Below, piece by piece: positions 3,986-5,045 of a stretch of DNA of 5,045 bases; position 1 is the first letter of the stretch; every line of letters starts with the position of its first letter. Source of the DNA: Candidatus Pacearchaeota archaeon (GTDB lineage Archaea > Nanobdellota > Nanobdellia > Pacearchaeales > GW2011-AR1). A program made the translations under genes and the position numbers. The DNA lies in contig JACQLL010000036.1 in the NCBI GenBank assembly GCA_016234025.1, forward strand, positions 1 through 5,045. Direction: 5' to 3'. The notes beneath the pieces are model-generated. The model saw only the letters and a list, made by a program, of their open reading frames with translations. It was not told where the DNA came from and searched no databases.

Positions 3986-4726
3986 TTATCGATTTGGATG
4001 ACGGATACATATTTTCGGCGCGTCGCCTTCGGCGATAGAATTTGAACCGGATACTGAAAGAACATAACCGCCCCAGCTGCCGTCGGAATAGAAGTAAGCG
4101 TCAAGCCTGTCGTCGACCAAGTCCCTGCCCCTGAGCAACGCGGAGAGGCTTTGAATATTTTCGTTTGAGTTATTCTTAGCCACCCGAGAATATAGTTTAA
4201 ATCTAAATTGTTCAGCCATTCTGTCTAATGCTTCTGCACCTTCAGGACTGTAAACTGCAATACATGCTCCATCTTGAGCTAGTGTGCCTTTTTTATGCTC
4301 TCCTGCTCTAACAATATTTTGTGGAGCAAAGGCGACAGTTCTGTCTTGGCTGAATCTTACTCCCTTTTCAGTGTCTCCTCCCGTTAGTCTGTCTTCTAAT
4401 TCTTCAGTTGTATAAACTCTTCTTAATCCCTCGCCGTTTTCATCAAAAACAGAATACATTCCGGGGTTTTTAGTATTTTGAGGTGTAGTGATAGTTACTT
4501 CAGGAACCCATAGCCCGCCGTTACGCATAATATCGTTCCTTACAAACTCTGTTCTTGAACTATCTTTTACAGTTGGGTCTTTAGAATTGTATGCTTCATC
4601 AAGCATAAAAGCAGATTGTTCTCCCGTAGGAAGAGCTGCTCCTCTTTCTCTATTTGCCATAACTTGTTCTACAACATCGCGATTAAGAGAAGTTGTTTGC
4701 AGTAACTTTAACCAATAAATAGGCAA
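3986..4726 (-). CDS. Hypothetical protein of unknown family, up to 246 aa
   Basis: I do not recognise this protein. It is soluble-looking and hydrophilic, with no signal peptide or membrane segment. Composition is protein-like throughout and there are no repeats. Notable stretches are NGGLWVPEVTITTPQNT (69-85), FDENGEGLRRVYTTEELEDR (94-113), RFSQDRTVAFAPQN (124-137), DGACIAVYSPEGAEALDRM (152-170) and YSDGSWGGYVLSVSGS (213-228), suggesting a mixed alpha/beta domain. The longest frame starts at TTG (4724-4726). The first ATG is at 4658-4660 (residue 23, MANRERG), giving 224 aa. A TATA-like TATTTATT (about 4713-4720, minus strand) would start transcription near 4690 and so favours the ATG. However, SLNRDVVEQV just before it also looks coding. 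It stands alone, with a T-rich end and structured DNA on both sides. Confidence 0.7.
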   Translation of the reverse strand: MPIYWLKLLQTTSLNRDVVEQVMANRERGAALPTGEQSAFMLDEAYNSKDPTVKDSSRTEFVRNDIMRNGGLWVPEVTITTPQNTKNPGMYSVFDENGEGLRRVYTTEELEDRLTGGDTEKGVRFSQDRTVAFAPQNIVRAGEHKKGTLAQDGACIAVYSPEGAEALDRMAEQFRFKLYSRVAKNNSNENIQSLSALLRGRDLVDDRLDAYFYSDGSWGGYVLSVSGSNSIAEGDAPKICIRHPNR

Positions 4727-4737
4727 ACAATTTGGGC

Positions 4738-4784
4738 TAATTTCTGGTTTTCACAAAGAAAATTTGCGAAGCAAAAAGAAATTA
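4738..4784. other. Compact AT-rich three-way-junction inverted repeat
   Basis: TAATTTCT (4738-4745) pairs exactly with AGAAATTA (4777-4784). Enclosed are two back-to-back hairpins: TTTTC/GAAAA (4748-4762) and TTTGC-GAA-GCAAA (4763-4775). The core of the second is GCGAAGC, known as an unusually stable DNA mini-hairpin. The layout (outer stem, two inner hairpins) echoes the 92-bp repeats at half the size, without sequence identity. It lies just upstream of the orphan gene. Confidence 0.5.
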
Positions 4785-4930
4785 CCTCTTAATCTGCTGT
4801 TCCCAGACCGAGCAATTTATTGCGAGGCACGAGCTGAAACCTAAAGGTTTCCTCGTGAGTTGAGATTTCGTTCTCAGCCGATTTCGAAGCGTAGTTGCTG
4901 AAAATTAAAATTGTTGGGGTTGAGTTACGT
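4785..4930. other. Non-coding stretch with two good hairpins
   Basis: No ORF covers this stretch. CACGAG (4828-4833) pairs with CTCGTG (4852-4857), and past a two-base CT bulge GAAACC (4836-4841) pairs with GGTTTC (4846-4851) around loop TAAA, giving 12 pairs. Next, GTTGAGA (4859-4865) pairs with TCTCAGC (4872-4878), including one U-G in plus-strand RNA. GCAA/TTGC (4812-4823) is a weaker stem before them. With the junction at 4738-4784 this could be one structured RNA gene or leader. No known RNA signature was seen. Confidence 0.35.
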
Positions 4931-4931
4931 T

Positions 4932-4959
4932 AAAAATTTAACAAAATATCATGAAAAAA
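4932..4959 (-). terminator. T-rich end after the partial gene
   Basis: Just past the TAG of the right-edge gene, the minus strand has T-runs of six (4954-4959), four (4943-4946) and five (4932-4936). The last lies in a small palindrome, GTTAAA/TTTAAC (4929-4942). This fits archaeal T-run termination. Confidence 0.5.
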
Positions 4960-4962
4960 TAG

Positions 4963-5045
4963 CTATTCTTTTCTTTTGATATACTTTTTCAAGATCTTTA
5001 TTATTTCAGGCAGATTATTAGAAGGAACAATTACTAAATCTGTAA
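4963..5045 (-). CDS. C-terminal end of an unidentified gene, partial
   Basis: A minus-strand frame enters from the right edge and ends at TAG (4963-4965). Its 26 residues begin TDLVIVPSNNLPEIIKILKK and finish YIKRKE. This looks like the end of an alpha/beta protein: a hydrophobic strand, a turn and a final basic helix. The other two frames on this strand stop within about 30 bases of the edge. T-runs follow the stop, as expected for a real gene end. Too little is visible to name a family. It points the same way as the orphan gene but is separated from it by about 240 non-coding bases. Confidence 0.5.
   Translation of the reverse strand, partial: TDLVIVPSNNLPEIIKILKKYIKRKE

Noticed and set aside
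4785..4930. RNase P, SRP or tRNA gene
   Set aside because: The hairpins are real, but I saw no conserved core motifs of these RNAs on either strand.

Overview
The window is archaeal. It encodes a 20S proteasome alpha subunit, an archaeal-type SecY and a DUF106 (EMC3/YidC-superfamily) membrane insertase. The readable promoters are TATA-like boxes placed so that transcripts would start at, or a few bases before, the start codon, with no Shine-Dalgarno sequence. The AT-rich, compact, lysine-rich style and an orphan protein I cannot place suggest a little-studied lineage, possibly DPANN. That placement is inference; the domain assignment is firm.

Layout. Bases 1-60 hold a possible gene end that runs into a 92-bp structured repeat (46-137). 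A plus-strand operon follows: psmA (192-917), then a low-molecular-weight phosphatase-like gene (914-1339) that overlaps it by 4 bases. On the minus strand, read right to left, are a partial gene end (4963-5045), an orphan 246-aa gene (3986-4726), secY (2312-3703), a broken zinc-ribbon remnant (2125-2289), a small hypothetical gene (1780-2040) and the DUF106 gene (1326-1736). The DUF106 gene converges on the phosphatase-like gene and overlaps its end by 14 bp. secY and the DUF106 gene each carry the same 17-bp promoter block at the same distance from the ATG.

Functional themes are protein turnover (psmA, possibly coupled to a phosphatase-like protein) and membrane protein biogenesis (SecY channel plus DUF106 insertase). 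The usual archaeal neighbour between secY and DUF106, adenylate kinase, is absent. In its place lie the zinc-ribbon remnant, the second copy of the 92-bp repeat and the 86-aa ORF.

The least explained material is non-coding. Two near-identical 92-bp repeats have perfect or near-perfect terminal inverted repeats and fold into a branched, cloverleaf-like shape; each is preceded by an unrelated strong hairpin. A third area (3803-3945) has a long closing stem with competing pairings. A fourth (4738-4900) has a small three-way junction followed by two good hairpins. I could not match any of these to a known RNA family by eye. No tRNA, rRNA, CRISPR array or transposase gene was found.
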